The position numbers were made by a program, and so were the translations under genes. This document shows positions 45,003 to 51,499 of a DNA stretch of 63,984 nucleotides, piece by piece (within the stretch, counting starts at the first letter, position 1; every line of letters starts with the position of its first letter). The notes under the pieces were generated by a model. It ran no database searches and was not told where the DNA came from. It was given only the letters and a program-made list of their open reading frames with translations. Source of the DNA: a virus. Location: the IMG/VR virus record IMGVR_UViG_3300007609_000018, positions 1-63,984 of that record; one strand, given 5' to 3'.

Positions 45003-45307
45003 ACCACACTAAACAAAAAAACATAATCAAGGCACTAACTACCGAACAACTATTTGAACGCCTTAAAACGGATTTTTCAGCCATAAAGGATAAACTATTT
45101 TGCAAGGTAAGAACCAAGAAAGCAATAGAGTATCTTATACACCAAACCATTCAAGAGTTAAGGAATAGGAATATAAACTTTACAACCTCTATTGAAAATC
45201 CAGAAAAAAGAAAGGAATTTAAAAACTTTGATTATTCTAAAAGGTTAGTTCAGCTATACCAAAAAATAGATGGAAAAATTACATTCACTCACATATTAAT
45301 TTATTAA
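44999..45307 (+). CDS. Hypothetical basic protein, 102 aa
   Basis: Not recognised. Strongly basic and helical, starting MNHTKQKNIIKALTTEQLFE. Frame open from a TTG at 44948, but the ATG at 44999 overlaps the preceding stop as ATGA and is preferred. It may bind nucleic acid. Confidence 0.5.
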   Translation: MNHTKQKNIIKALTTEQLFERLKTDFSAIKDKLFCKVRTKKAIEYLIHQTIQELRNRNINFTTSIENPEKRKEFKNFDYSKRLVQLYQKIDGKITFTHILIY

Positions 45308-45308
45308 A

Positions 45309-45521
45309 ATGAAAAAACTAAAAGAAACATTAGAAAGTAAAAAATCCGAATTGGATAATATAATTCAAGAAAGGAACAAAACCTATGAAAATCGATCTGA
45401 CAAGTGGAAGAGTTCAGAAAAGGGGTACAAACACCTTTCACAAACTGAAAGACTACAATCCTCTTCAGACAACATGGAGGAATCTATTGTATTCTTAGAA
45501 TTTTATATTAGTGAATCTTAA
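45309..45521 (+). CDS. Small coiled-coil protein, 70 aa
   Basis: Not recognised. Almost entirely charged helix (LKETLESKKSELDNIIQERN), so probably oligomeric. It follows the previous stop by 1 nt. Confidence 0.5.
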   Translation: MKKLKETLESKKSELDNIIQERNKTYENRSDKWKSSEKGYKHLSQTERLQSSSDNMEESIVFLEFYISES

Positions 45522-45525
45522 AACT

Positions 45526-45702
45526 ATGAAAAACTTTAAAATAACAAGAGAAGCATACGCAAAACAATCTGGACAAATTGATGATGAAAAAACAATCATT
45601 GAAGATATTTCATTGCACGAAGCTAGAATAGGACTTAAAGTTCTCAAGAAGTATCAACAAATACAGAAAACCAATTTTGAATTTACAATTAAAAACACAT
45701 AA
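45526..45702 (+). CDS. Hypothetical protein, 58 aa
   Basis: Not recognised. Starts MKNFKITREAYAKQSGQIDD. A GTG at 45511 is also in frame, but the ATG just after the previous gene's stop is more likely. It is on the same transcript as its neighbours. Confidence 0.45.
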   Translation: MKNFKITREAYAKQSGQIDDEKTIIEDISLHEARIGLKVLKKYQQIQKTNFEFTIKNT

Positions 45703-45705
45703 CAA

Positions 45706-46161
45706 ATGGAAAAGCTAATTAATGAATTAGAATCAATCGCAAAGGAAATTTCACTTTTAAGCAACACTAAACAACCATTGCTTATCAAACCATATGGTAA
45801 GTTAGAAAACGTCATAAACAGGCTTAAATCAAACGAAATTCAGCAATCTGAACTTACAATGGCACTTGCCAACCTAAAAGAAGAAAGAGTGGGCATGATT
45901 AAAATGCGAAACACAGTCAATAAATACCTTAGAGAACACGACTTGAGCGAAGAGATAAAAGCAAGGCGGAGAATTCAAATTGCAGAAATAAACGAAGAAT
46001 TGGGATTAATTAAAGAACAAATTTCTTACCTTCACACAGTAGAGAAAAAATCAATAGACCAAAAATTCATAGAATTAGTATTGCAAAAATTAGGAAAGGA
46101 AGAGTTCCAGGCATTGCACAAACAAGCAACTCAAATTTGCAAAAATGGAGGTTCAAAATGA
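45706..46161 (+). CDS. Coiled-coil protein, 151 aa
   Basis: Not recognised as a named family. Helical throughout with heptad-like leucine and isoleucine spacing (about residues 1-110), many K, E and R, and one C-terminal cysteine. Probably a dimer or larger assembly. Its stop overlaps the 28-residue membrane gene as ATGA. Confidence 0.55.
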   Translation: MEKLINELESIAKEISLLSNTKQPLLIKPYGKLENVINRLKSNEIQQSELTMALANLKEERVGMIKMRNTVNKYLREHDLSEEIKARRRIQIAEINEELGLIKEQISYLHTVEKKSIDQKFIELVLQKLGKEEFQALHKQATQICKNGGSK

Positions 46162-46244
46162 TATACTTAATACTTTGGATAACACTTCAGTTAATATTTA
46201 GTATTCCTATAATTGTAGGGATATATATGGCGATTAAAAGATAA
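46158..46244 (+). CDS. 28-aa single-pass membrane peptide
   Basis: MIYLILWITLQLIFSIPIIV is nearly all hydrophobic, followed by GIYMAIKR with a basic end. Start overlaps the previous stop as ATGA. It is too short for the usual ORF cut-offs, but the overlap and the membrane profile make it a likely gene. A small toxin-like or exclusion peptide is conceivable. Confidence 0.5.
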   Translation: MIYLILWITLQLIFSIPIIVGIYMAIKR

Positions 46245-46250
46245 CATATT

Positions 46251-46427
46251 GTATAACAAATTTAAAGCGTATAAAAATGAAATTACTAATAGTTAATAGA
46301 CGATATTTAACAGGTGGTAAATTTTTTAGATACCAACGAATGAAAGGAGTAAAAGATTTAGGTTTTAAAATTGCAATTGGTAAATATGAATTTAGATTCT
46401 ACAAAAACTAGCGTATTTTTGTTATAC
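46251..46427. repeat. Perfect 10-bp inverted repeat around a small gene
   Basis: GTATAACAAA (46251-46260) and TTTGTTATAC (46418-46427) enclose the 44-residue gene exactly, with 16 nt before its ATG and 6 nt after its stop. The right arm abuts the left arm of a second flanking repeat. Confidence 0.7.
46277..46411 (+). CDS. 44-aa basic peptide in a repeat-bounded cassette
   Basis: Not recognised. Basic (about a quarter K and R), starting MKLLIVNRRYLTGGKFFRYQ. It has no overlap with neighbours, unlike the rest of the block, and lies within the inverted repeat 46251-46427. That suggests it arrived as a unit. Confidence 0.45.
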   Translation: MKLLIVNRRYLTGGKFFRYQRMKGVKDLGFKIAIGKYEFRFYKN

Positions 46428-46600
46428 GTTGTTGTGCGCTTTTAATTAATTGAAATGAATAACAAAGAAAAAATGATAGAACTATGTAAAAGCATGGTTG
46501 AATTAAACGAAAAAAGTAGTAGTGTCTTTGCTTCAATAAATAAAGCTATTTGGCAAAAAAAACTTGAATATTGGATTAGAGTTTAATTGCGCATAACACC
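46428..46600. repeat. Imperfect inverted repeat around a second small gene
   Basis: GTTGTTGTGCGC (46428-46439) and GCGCATAACACC (46589-46600) match at 10 of 12 positions as an inverted pair. They enclose the 43-residue gene. The left arm touches the right arm of the previous repeat. Confidence 0.6.
46455..46586 (+). CDS. 43-aa helical peptide in a repeat-bounded cassette
   Basis: Not recognised. Charged helix starting MNNKEKMIELCKSMVELNEK and ending in EYWIRV. It is bounded by the repeat 46428-46600 and preceded by an A-rich leader. Too short for standard gene calling; coding status is moderate. Confidence 0.4.
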   Translation: MNNKEKMIELCKSMVELNEKSSSVFASINKAIWQKKLEYWIRV

Positions 46601-46628
46601 TTTATATAATCAACTAAACCAAACCTTA

Positions 46629-46718
46629 ATGCAAACAATATCAATAAATTATAATTTGAAATGGCAGTTTAAAAAACCAAAAAACAATGACAGAACAAGA
46701 AAGAGTAAGACACATTAA
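46629..46718 (+). pseudogene. Truncated remnant of a phage 'INYNLKWQFK' protein
   Basis: 29 codons read MQTISINYNLKWQFKKPKNN and then run into an early stop inside the next gene. The opening matches, from memory, the N-terminus of a common Bacteroidota phage protein that continues with a cysteine-containing domain here absent. It overlaps the start of the 92-residue gene out of frame. Probably a broken leftover, possibly still a short peptide. Confidence 0.35.
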
Positions 46719-46965
46719 TCAATTAGTCGTATTAACAAGTTTAGTAATAGACAAATTGGAAGATTTAGAAAACGATCGGTTTCCAAAGTTTGCATTAAAG
46801 AAAGCTGCAAACAATTATAAGAGAGAAATTGAGAAGTATATTAATACTGTTTATGATGAAGGAAAACGTCAAGATGAAAGCAATGCAAGAAAAGAACTTG
46901 ACACTTTACACGAATCAGTAGGTAAACTAGAAACATTTTTAAACGAAATTTATGGACCGATATGA
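46687..46965 (+). CDS. Helical protein, 92 aa
   Basis: Not recognised. Almost entirely charged helix (starting MTEQERVRHINQLVVLTSLV), possibly a helical bundle. Its stop overlaps the start of the DUF4406-like gene as ATGA, so the two may work together. Confidence 0.55.
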   Translation: MTEQERVRHINQLVVLTSLVIDKLEDLENDRFPKFALKKAANNYKREIEKYINTVYDEGKRQDESNARKELDTLHESVGKLETFLNEIYGPI

Positions 46966-47276
46966 AAATAGCATACATAGCACATCCAATATCTGGTAAT
47001 GAAGAAGAAAACATTAAGAAAGTAATATCTATTGTAAGGGAAATTAATTTATCACAAAAAGGAATACTTCCCTTTGCACCTTATATAGTTGATTTAAAAG
47101 CCTTAGATGATTCAAGCCCAACAGAACGTATGATAGGTATAACAAACAATCAAGAATACTTTATGCGTGGAATTATAGACGAACTTTGGGTTTATGGAAT
47201 AAGTCCTGGAGTAAAACAAGAAATAGAACTAGCAAAAAGGTTTAACATTAAAATAGTTTACAAAAATTCACTTTGA
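46962..47276 (+). CDS. Nucleoside 2-deoxyribosyltransferase-like protein (DUF4406 type)
   Basis: 104 residues. The N-terminal MKIAYIAHPISGNEEENIKK and the later FAPYIVDLKALDD and ELWVYGISPGVKQEIELAKR fit the Rossmann-like fold of the nucleoside deoxyribosyltransferase superfamily, in the small DUF4406-type phage branch. Such proteins cleave or swap the base of deoxynucleosides or related nucleotides, which would affect nucleotide pools or nucleotide signals. Whether the catalytic glutamate is retained (candidates in the last helix) needs alignment. It is the last gene of the plus-strand block and overlaps the convergent sulfotransferase gene by 9 nt. Confidence 0.68.
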   Translation: MKIAYIAHPISGNEEENIKKVISIVREINLSQKGILPFAPYIVDLKALDDSSPTERMIGITNNQEYFMRGIIDELWVYGISPGVKQEIELAKRFNIKIVYKNSL

Positions 47277-47804
47277 AGCATTGTGTTTAATATCAAACTC
47301 TTTTAAAGAACTTTCTAAGCAACCTTCAGCACCAATTTTATTCCAAAATAATGTAAAGTCTTTTTTAACACTTGATAGGTTTATTTGTATTTTCTTATCC
47401 TTATCTTTTAAAAAGTGTTCAATATTATTGTTTACAGTATCTATGTAATCATAACACACCTGCTTTTTGTCAGATACTTTAACATTCATTCTAATCAATC
47501 TTCCAAATGATTGTGCTATGCTTACAGGGTTGGTATATCTTTTTAAAAAACTATTACAAACCAAATCTCTATCTCTTATTAGGTGAACATAAAAAGCATC
47601 GTTTCCAAACATCTTATCTAATGTTCCTAAGTGCCAACTCAATCTGTTATCTGATTCAATATGATAATCTGAATAGTTAAATCTGTTTATTCCAAATTCT
47701 CTTGCCAAACTTTCATGTCCAGATGTGTAATTTTTAATGTGTTTACAGGCCTTAAATATTGTAGTTGAACCACACCTACCTGTACTTAGTATAAACACTC
47801 TCAT
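47268..47804 (-). CDS. Sulfotransferase-like protein
   Basis: 178 residues. The N-terminal P-loop STGRCGSTT (residues 7-15) is the 5'-phosphosulfate-binding loop of PAPS-dependent sulfotransferases. VHLIRDRDLVCNSFLKRY near residue 92 matches the 3'-phosphate-binding segment (R...S). Possible targets are host surface glycans or small molecules, which would change phage adsorption. It lies downstream of a terminator, next to an HNH gene and convergent with the plus-strand block, which is typical of an added (moron) gene. Confidence 0.8.
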   Translation of the reverse strand: MRVFILSTGRCGSTTIFKACKHIKNYTSGHESLAREFGINRFNYSDYHIESDNRLSWHLGTLDKMFGNDAFYVHLIRDRDLVCNSFLKRYTNPVSIAQSFGRLIRMNVKVSDKKQVCYDYIDTVNNNIEHFLKDKDKKIQINLSSVKKDFTLFWNKIGAEGCLESSLKEFDIKHNASK

Positions 47805-47820
47805 AGAGCTAATTTACCAT

Positions 47821-48087
47821 TTAAAATTTATTCATAACTTTTAAATGAACTTCTTTTAAATATTCTTTAGTTAGTTTTTCTTCGTCAGAACCAAAATCAG
47901 CTTTGTTATGACAACTTCTACACAATGCTTGTAAGTTCTCTATGTAATCTTTAGTTTTAGATCCACCCATACCTCGAGGAGATATATGGTGTATATCAAC
48001 AGCTTTATTATTACAAACTTCACAAGGAATATGCTCTCCTGGATAGTAACCAAAGTATTCGTGATATATTTTAACGTGTTTTTTCAT
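47821..48087 (-). CDS. HNH endonuclease
   Basis: 88 residues. Zinc ligands C22 and C25 (PCEVC), the catalytic HH at 33-34 in DIHHISPRGMGG, then LCRSCH with C56, C59 and H60. This is the free-standing HNH fold used by homing and packaging-linked nucleases. It is far from the terminase genes, so a mobile or homing role is more likely than a packaging one. It follows the terminator at 48104-48128. Confidence 0.85.
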   Translation of the reverse strand: MKKHVKIYHEYFGYYPGEHIPCEVCNNKAVDIHHISPRGMGGSKTKDYIENLQALCRSCHNKADFGSDEEKLTKEYLKEVHLKVMNKF

Positions 48088-48103
48088 AGTTCTTAAAATT
48101 ACA

Positions 48104-48128
48104 AAAGCCAGATGATTAGTCTGGCTTT
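48104..48128 (-). terminator. Intrinsic terminator at the end of the replication operon
   Basis: Perfect 9-bp stem AAAGCCAGA / TCTGGCTTT with 7-nt loop; on the minus strand the stem is followed by TGTAATTTT. It lies between the 54-residue gene and the HNH gene, so it separates replication genes from the HNH and sulfotransferase genes. Confidence 0.8.
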
Positions 48129-48226
48129 ACACAAAAAAGAAGTAATACACATAAATAGTGGATTGTGAAGTTCAAATTTAACTCCTTCTTTTTATTATTT
48201 AATACAAAATTTTTCATAGGAATTGA

Positions 48227-48391
48227 CTAAAATTTAGTCTTTAATTCAGCAAGGTAAATCCACATTTTCTCTATTGCAGGTTTTAGTTTTTCAGCTTCAA
48301 AATCTTTCTTTTTATCTCTTAACTGATAATAAATACTTTCGTGCAATCCTATTGATTGTCTTAATCTTTGATACTTAGTCTTGTTATCCAT
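48227..48391 (-). CDS. 54-aa charged protein after primase genes
   Basis: Not recognised. Starts MDNKTKYQRLRQSIGLHESI and ends WIYLAELKTKF; basic and helical. The N-terminal region looks like a short helix-turn-helix. It overlaps the stop of the 70-residue gene by 8 nt and ends about 100 nt before the terminator. Confidence 0.5.
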   Translation of the reverse strand: MDNKTKYQRLRQSIGLHESIYYQLRDKKKDFEAEKLKPAIEKMWIYLAELKTKF

Positions 48392-48596
48392 TATTCATAG
48401 CTTTGTTTAAAATTGTATTACTTACTCGTTCTTTTACCTTTCCATTGTCAAGGTTTACAATATCATTATAGACTGCTCCCGTTTGCTCATCTTTATATGT
48501 TCCTTTCACTAAAAATGTTACCCCTTTAGATTTAAATAGTAATACTGAAGGATATGGTATTCCATTTTTATCCTTGTATTTGGTTTGTTTTTTCAT
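48384..48596 (-). CDS. Hypothetical protein, 70 aa
   Basis: Not recognised. Basic, starting MKKQTKYKDKNGIPYPSVLL, with a beta-type middle (VTFLVKGTYKDEQTGAVYND). Its start overlaps the primase stop as ATGA, so it is co-translated with primase and may modulate it. Confidence 0.55.
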   Translation of the reverse strand: MKKQTKYKDKNGIPYPSVLLFKSKGVTFLVKGTYKDEQTGAVYNDIVNLDNGKVKERVSNTILNKAMNNG

Positions 48597-50281
48597 AAAC
48601 TATTCAACGTTTTCATTAATTCATTCATTTTATCAAAATCTTCTGGTGTTTCTACTACCATTGATTCTATTACTTTTGGCAACTCTATCCTCAAGTAGTT
48701 GTTTACTACATCTTTACAATCCCTAATTATGTAGTGTATATCCTCTGTAAGCGACTTTATTTGTTTTTTAGATGATAGTGTAGGGGTGTTTAATAAAACC
48801 TCGCTACAACCCTTTATATTGGAAACAAACCAATCGGTGTTTTTATACTCTTCAGTCATTTCCATTTCAAAGTAAGCATTATTTATATTTTTTAGTAACT
48901 CATTGTCTAATTTAACATAAGGTTCTACTGAACCCATTATTACTTTTATGAATGGACCTTTATCGTCTAACATCCATCCGTACTCTATCATTACTCTTGC
49001 CAACTCTTCATAGTGATTGTTTAGTTTTTGTGTTTGTACAGGTGTTTTTGATTTACTTACCTGGCCTTTATTTACATACTCACTAAACATTTGTTCGCTT
49101 ATTCCAAATAGTCTTGCCGATTCCTTTATGTAAACGCTTTTCTTTATGCCATCTGTAATTAATCTTAATAACTCTACTACTTCTTTTATCTTTTCGGTCC
49201 TTTTAGACGGTTCGCTTGTATATTGCCTTTTGTTTTGATCTGTTTTAAACACTAAGAAATCTTTTTTATTATCTCTAAGGTATTCTTTAAATCCACCTTT
49301 TGCGACCATGCTGTCCGGGTCTTGCTTGTTTGGGAGTATAACTACCTTAACATCAAAATCTTCTTCTAAGGCTATCTGTATGCCCTTTTCAATAGCTTTT
49401 AAACCTGCTACATCTCCATCAAGTAAAAATGTTATATTCTTACTAAATCTACCTATCATTGAAAGCTGACCTTTAGTCAATGAAGTTCCAGAACTACTTA
49501 CTACATTTTCTATACCCCCTTGGGCCATGCTTATTACATCTGTATATCCCTCAACTATATAGCACTCGTTTAGTTTAACTATTGAATCTTTTGCGTGATA
49601 CAATCCATATACATCTTTTGACTTGTTGTAAATTTCTGTGTTCCTACTGTTAAGATATTTTGGTGCTTTTTTATTTTCTTTAATTATTCTACCTCCAAAC
49701 CCACATACCTTTCCAGATAAAGTAAATATTGGAACTGTGGCTCTATTTCTAAAAAAATCATTTCCTTTAGAGTTTAGCAATGATGCTTGTTCCATTAATT
49801 TTCTATCAAAGTTTAGTGTATTTATATCATCACTTGCAAACCCTAATCTAAACTTGTTTATGGTTTCTGCATTATATCCTCGATCAATCCAATACGATAT
49901 ATCTTTTGATTGAAAATGTAAACAAACAGATTCGTGTATTGAATATAAGTTTTCTGAAACTTGTCTTTTCTTTCTTTCTTCTTCAGATATTTCTTCTTCA
50001 AATGGTAAATCAAACTTTTCACAAATCCACTTTATAGCTTCTGGATAAGTAAATCTTTCGTGTTCCATTACAAACCCTACCTTGTTGCCACTCTTACCGC
50101 ACCCAAAACATTTATATATGCCTTTAGAGGGCGATACTACAAATGATGGTGTGTTCTCATTGTGAAACGGACAACAAGCCTTATAGTTACTCCCATTGCG
50201 TTTTAATGACACAAATTCAGATACTATTGAATATATATCTGTATTGTCAAAAACTTTATCTATTGTTGATTTCGCTATCAT
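48593..50281 (-). CDS. dnaG: DnaG-type primase
   Basis: 562 residues, close to bacterial DnaG size. The N-terminal CHC2 zinc motif has C37, H40, C58 and C61 (CCPFH...CFGCG). The catalytic Toprim region contains YIVEGYTDVISMAQGG and then LLDGDVAGLKA. The last 150 residues are helical, as in a helicase-binding domain, and diverge from DnaG. It makes RNA primers and should act with the DnaB-type helicase at 61,339. No DNA polymerase is encoded, so it must serve the host polymerase. It is preceded by a coupled 49-residue gene. Confidence 0.93.
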   Translation of the reverse strand: MIAKSTIDKVFDNTDIYSIVSEFVSLKRNGSNYKACCPFHNENTPSFVVSPSKGIYKCFGCGKSGNKVGFVMEHERFTYPEAIKWICEKFDLPFEEEISEEERKKRQVSENLYSIHESVCLHFQSKDISYWIDRGYNAETINKFRLGFASDDINTLNFDRKLMEQASLLNSKGNDFFRNRATVPIFTLSGKVCGFGGRIIKENKKAPKYLNSRNTEIYNKSKDVYGLYHAKDSIVKLNECYIVEGYTDVISMAQGGIENVVSSSGTSLTKGQLSMIGRFSKNITFLLDGDVAGLKAIEKGIQIALEEDFDVKVVILPNKQDPDSMVAKGGFKEYLRDNKKDFLVFKTDQNKRQYTSEPSKRTEKIKEVVELLRLITDGIKKSVYIKESARLFGISEQMFSEYVNKGQVSKSKTPVQTQKLNNHYEELARVMIEYGWMLDDKGPFIKVIMGSVEPYVKLDNELLKNINNAYFEMEMTEEYKNTDWFVSNIKGCSEVLLNTPTLSSKKQIKSLTEDIHYIIRDCKDVVNNYLRIELPKVIESMVVETPEDFDKMNELMKTLNSL

Positions 50282-50427
50282 TTAGTCTTATACCTTACAA
50301 AGTGGGTAAATTCAGAATTGTCTTGTAGCTTTCCTTGACTACATATTTCTGCTTTCATTCCACCTATTTTTCTAAGGAATTTTTGATAGGCTTTTCTTGA
50401 TTTGACTTTTTTCGTTTTCTCCCACAT
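50278..50427 (-). CDS. 49-aa basic protein coupled to primase
   Basis: Not recognised. Starts MWEKTKKVKSRKAYQKFLRK, strongly basic. Its stop overlaps the primase start as ATGA (50278-50281). It overlaps the upstream 72-residue gene by 64 nt, which is unusually long, so one of the two may be spurious; the coupling to primase favours this one. Confidence 0.5.
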   Translation of the reverse strand: MWEKTKKVKSRKAYQKFLRKIGGMKAEICSQGKLQDNSEFTHFVRYKTK

Positions 50428-50582
50428 AAAACTACTTTTTTAAATGTTAAACTTTTATCGTTACTGTATTTTAGCTGATGTCTTAAAAACCAATTTTCCA
50501 ATATATGTTTCATTGGGTATCTTTTGGTTTCTATTAATTTATCGTCTTTGTATATTCTTAGCAAATATTTGTTATTTTTCAT
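50364..50582 (-). CDS. Hypothetical basic protein, 72 aa
   Basis: Not recognised. Starts MKNNKYLLRIYKDDKLIETK and ends in a K/R/S-rich tail (CGRKRKKSNQEKPIKNSLEK). Its first 11 nt overlap the micro zinc-ribbon gene, and its last 64 nt overlap the 49-residue gene. Confidence 0.45.
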   Translation of the reverse strand: MKNNKYLLRIYKDDKLIETKRYPMKHILENWFLRHQLKYSNDKSLTFKKVVLCGRKRKKSNQEKPIKNSLEK

Positions 50583-50670
50583 TTTTTCCGTTTAAGCAAT
50601 TCTTGCAAATTCCTAACTGTTCAGAGTTTGGGTTCTTTTTGCAGAATACGCAGTATTGTTTATTTTTCAT
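50572..50670 (-). CDS. 32-aa zinc-ribbon microprotein
   Basis: Two CxxC pairs (YCVFC and ICKNC) separated by 11 residues in a 32-residue peptide, with K and N elsewhere. This is the ligand spacing of a zinc ribbon or rubredoxin-like knuckle. Such small zinc fingers are frequent in Bacteroidota phages, but the role is unknown. It overlaps the start of the 72-residue gene by 11 nt. Confidence 0.55.
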   Translation of the reverse strand: MKNKQYCVFCKKNPNSEQLGICKNCLNGKNEK

Positions 50671-50729
50671 AATTCTCTAAAGTCTTAATAATCTTATCAA
50701 GTGTATCAATAGTTGAAATTATTTATATA

Positions 50730-51269
50730 CTAATATCTCTTATCTGTCCAATGAATTAATTGACCTGTACAATTACCTTGAAACCAATCCCAAAAGTCCT
50801 CTACGTTATCAAACCCATCGTTTACCGCCAATTCCTGTACTTCTTCATCACTCAATTCTCTTCCATCTATGGTTATATTTCTAAATGGACCTATCTCTGA
50901 ATCAATATTAATTAATTCATAGTCTTGAACAGATACACAAGGAATAATCGGTGCAAAATTAAATGTTTTACTCTTGTATGGCTTTCCTTTCCAAATCTTA
51001 AAGTGTATGTCCATTCCTGCTCTCCATCTGTTTCCAGAACGCATTGTGTGTATTTTAGGCTTACACTCTACATCTAAAAAATCTTCTTGCCCAATAATTT
51101 TTAAATAATCGGATGCATAATCAAGGGCGATAAACTCTGCGAACTGTTCTAAAGTTAATGTTAGATGTTCTAAATCATAAAATCCACTATACACCTTTTC
51201 TACAAAATATGTAAGTTCTCCTGCTCTTGGGTGTCCTGCTAAATACTTTCTTGTTAAATTAATTGTCAT
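50730..51269 (-). CDS. ASCH/PUA-like phage protein, 179 aa
   Basis: A segment HTMRSGNRWRAGMDIHFKIW, followed by KPYKSKTFNFAPIIPCVSVQ, is of the type found in phage proteins with a PUA/ASCH-like RNA-binding barrel. The C-terminal half has an acidic helix (FDNVEDFWDWFQGN). Function is not established to my knowledge, though an RNA- or nucleotide-binding role fits. It lies in the run ending in primase. Confidence 0.5.
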   Translation of the reverse strand: MTINLTRKYLAGHPRAGELTYFVEKVYSGFYDLEHLTLTLEQFAEFIALDYASDYLKIIGQEDFLDVECKPKIHTMRSGNRWRAGMDIHFKIWKGKPYKSKTFNFAPIIPCVSVQDYELINIDSEIGPFRNITIDGRELSDEEVQELAVNDGFDNVEDFWDWFQGNCTGQLIHWTDKRY

Positions 51270-51271
51270 AA

Positions 51272-51499
51272 CTATTTAATTTTGTTCTTAAAATAACGCT
51301 CTAAGGCGATTGAAATAATAAACCCTATACCAAATATGCCTAAGTGTATAATAACCTCTCTAAACTTAATTAAAGTGCCAAATACATGGTAAGAAGTGTT
51401 TGCTGCAATTACAATAAATATCTGTACTGCAAATAATACCTTGAATATCTTGCATACTAAATATTTTTGAGTGTAATATTCTATCTGTTCTGGTTTCAT
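51272..51499 (-). CDS. Two-TM membrane protein, 75 aa
   Basis: Two hydrophobic helices (about residues 16-35 and 50-66) joined by a short loop, with a basic C-terminus (ERYFKNKIK). No family recognised. It overlaps the methyltransferase upstream as ATGA. A small inner-membrane protein amid replication genes could anchor the replisome or exclude other phages; neither is supported beyond position. Confidence 0.55.
   Translation of the reverse strand: MKPEQIEYYTQKYLVCKIFKVLFAVQIFIVIAANTSYHVFGTLIKFREVIIHLGIFGIGFIISIALERYFKNKIK

Noticed and set aside
48112-48216. 33-codon minus-strand ORF (MKNFVLNN start)
   Set aside because: It runs into the terminator hairpin and has no supporting overlap or motif.
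50671-50729. Coding-like fragment TIDTLDKIIKTLENYEK on the minus strand
   Set aside because: It looks protein-like but has no start codon after an in-frame stop; perhaps a tiny relic, too little to call.
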